Assembly (NCBI GenBank): GCA_947522695.1 | Contig: CANNTX010000009.1 | Span: forward strand, 1 to 30,381 | Direction of reading: 5' to 3' | DNA: 30,381 nucleotides | DNA from: an uncultured Bacilli bacterium | Lineage (GTDB): Bacteria; Bacillota_I; Bacilli_A; RF39; UBA660 | Part shown: positions 29,735 to 30,381 of the stretch, one piece after another | Position numbering within the stretch: the first letter of the stretch is position 1 | How the letters are laid out: every line of letters starts with the position of its first letter | Position numbers and translations under genes: made by a program | The notes under the pieces: model-generated | What the model was told of the DNA's origin: nothing | Databases searched by the model: none | What the model saw: the letters and a program-made list of their open reading frames with translations, nothing else

Positions 29735-30381
29735 ATGAAATTAGAAGATGGATATGTAAGATTAAATAAAAATTATAGTATGTTAACTGATCAATATGAA
29801 CTTAATATGGCTAATTCATATTTTGAAAGTGGCATGAAAGATACAATTGGGGTATTTGATGTGTTTTTTAGAAAAGTACCAAGTAATGGCGGTTATGCTT
29901 TAATGGCTGGTGTTGATAAAGTTATTGAATATATTAAAAATTTAAAATTTAGTGATAAAGATTTAGAATATTTTAGATCTTTAGGTTATGGTGAAGAATT
30001 TATTAATTATTTAAAAAATTTTAAGTTTACGGGAAATATTTATGCAATACCTGATGGAACTCCGGTGTTTCCAAATGAACCTATATTAACGGTTGAAGCT
30101 CCTATAATTGAAGCCCAAATTATTGAAACAGCGGTGTTATCACTTCTTAATGGAGCGATGGAACATGCAACAGGCGCAAGAAGAATTATTGAAGCAACTC
30201 CTAAAAATGTTAAAGTTATGGAATTTGGTGCTAGAAGAGCAGATGGACTTGATGCTGCAATTGATGCTTCTTTGTATGGTGTTATGGCTGGTTGTTCGGG
30301 AACGAGTAATGTTATTGCAGCAAATATGATCGGACAAAAAGCACTTGGTACTCAAGCACATAGTTATATTGAATCTTTTGA
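29735..30381 (+). CDS. pncB: Nicotinate phosphoribosyltransferase (partial, runs off the window)
   Basis: Converts nicotinate and PRPP to nicotinate mononucleotide. The first 215 codons are present. Family blocks are SMLTDQYELNMANSYFESG, VFFRKVPSNGGYALMAG, IPDGTPVFPNEPILTVEAPI, FGARRADGLDAAIDASLYGV, GCSGTSNVIAAN and GTQAHSYIESF; this last probably includes the His that is phosphorylated in the ATP-driven reaction. It starts two bases after nicotinamidase, so the two make up the Preiss-Handler salvage step of NAD. The 3' end lies beyond the window. Confidence 0.92.
   Translation, partial: MKLEDGYVRLNKNYSMLTDQYELNMANSYFESGMKDTIGVFDVFFRKVPSNGGYALMAGVDKVIEYIKNLKFSDKDLEYFRSLGYGEEFINYLKNFKFTGNIYAIPDGTPVFPNEPILTVEAPIIEAQIIETAVLSLLNGAMEHATGARRIIEATPKNVKVMEFGARRADGLDAAIDASLYGVMAGCSGTSNVIAANMIGQKALGTQAHSYIESF

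Noticed and set aside
30108..30361. ORFs on both strands near the right edge
   Set aside because: They are other frames of the nicotinate phosphoribosyltransferase gene, whose conserved motifs run through to the window's end.
1..30381. CRISPR array, tRNA or rRNA genes
   Set aside because: No regularly spaced direct repeats and no cloverleaf or rRNA-like conserved stretch was seen on either strand.

Overview
The window is AT-rich (roughly a quarter G+C), densely coded and mostly plus-strand. It looks like a low-GC Firmicute or Mollicutes-relative of the Bacilli, plausibly an uncultured gut lineage of the RF39 or Erysipelotrichales kind. The support is Bacillus-type synteny (rplU-prp-rpmA; ylbD-ylbE; nfo beside a DUF2624 gene; nusB-xseA-xseB), a SpoIIP homologue, strong Shine-Dalgarno sites and Bacillus-type promoters. 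Trp is read from TGG. About three quarters of the genes end in TAA and the rest in TAG; none that I checked ends in TGA. The lineage is inference from gene content, not a phylogeny.

Layout. 1-77: right end of an IS3-family insertion sequence (last 11 codons of OrfB plus terminal repeat). 97-300, minus: a 30-aa single-helix membrane peptide with a structured leader, type I toxin-like. 446-3804: one promoter followed by three paralogous sigma-70 factors in tandem. 3835-4857: rplU-prp-rpmA with an L21-type leader; Prp should trim the N-terminal extension on L27. 4860-8035: parC, ylbD, ylbE. 8042-8651: a lone type IV pilin-like gene. 8679-11731: nfo, DUF2624 and a class B penicillin-binding protein. 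11794-12585: a protein that looks like a DUF6273-type domain joined to a sigma region 4-like helix-turn-helix. 12701-13597: PD-(D/E)XK (Rpn/transposase-like) protein. 13676-16403: nusB-xseA-xseB, then two small membrane proteins.

16404-17983 is the most striking segment. A surface protein gene ends in about 130 bases that are roughly 51% G+C and only about 15% adenine, with long runs of NNY codons. These are the marks of a diversity-generating retroelement (DGR) variable region. No reverse transcriptase or template repeat is visible here, so the retroelement would have to act from elsewhere. Its promoter carries a seven-G tract between the -35 and -10 boxes and overlaps one arm of a perfect 14-bp inverted repeat. 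The same 12-mer sits at the promoter of the 30-aa peptide at the start of the window.

17982-21000 holds a lipoprotein, a small unknown protein, a RodA/FtsW-type SEDS protein (probable partner class for the penicillin-binding protein), a Tyr/Gly-rich small protein and a metallophosphoesterase-fold protein that has lost most metal ligands. 20992-25417 is a cell-surface operon: an anchored exported protein, a 1105-aa secreted protein with a probable thioester adhesin domain, and a DUF5411-like pilin-shaped protein. 25492-28195 holds a membrane-anchored small protein, SpoIIP (apparently starting at ATA), a small membrane protein and a sugar-transfer-associated ATP-grasp. 28291-30381 has an operator-bearing promoter, an unknown helical protein, nicotinamidase and the start of nicotinate phosphoribosyltransferase: NAD salvage.
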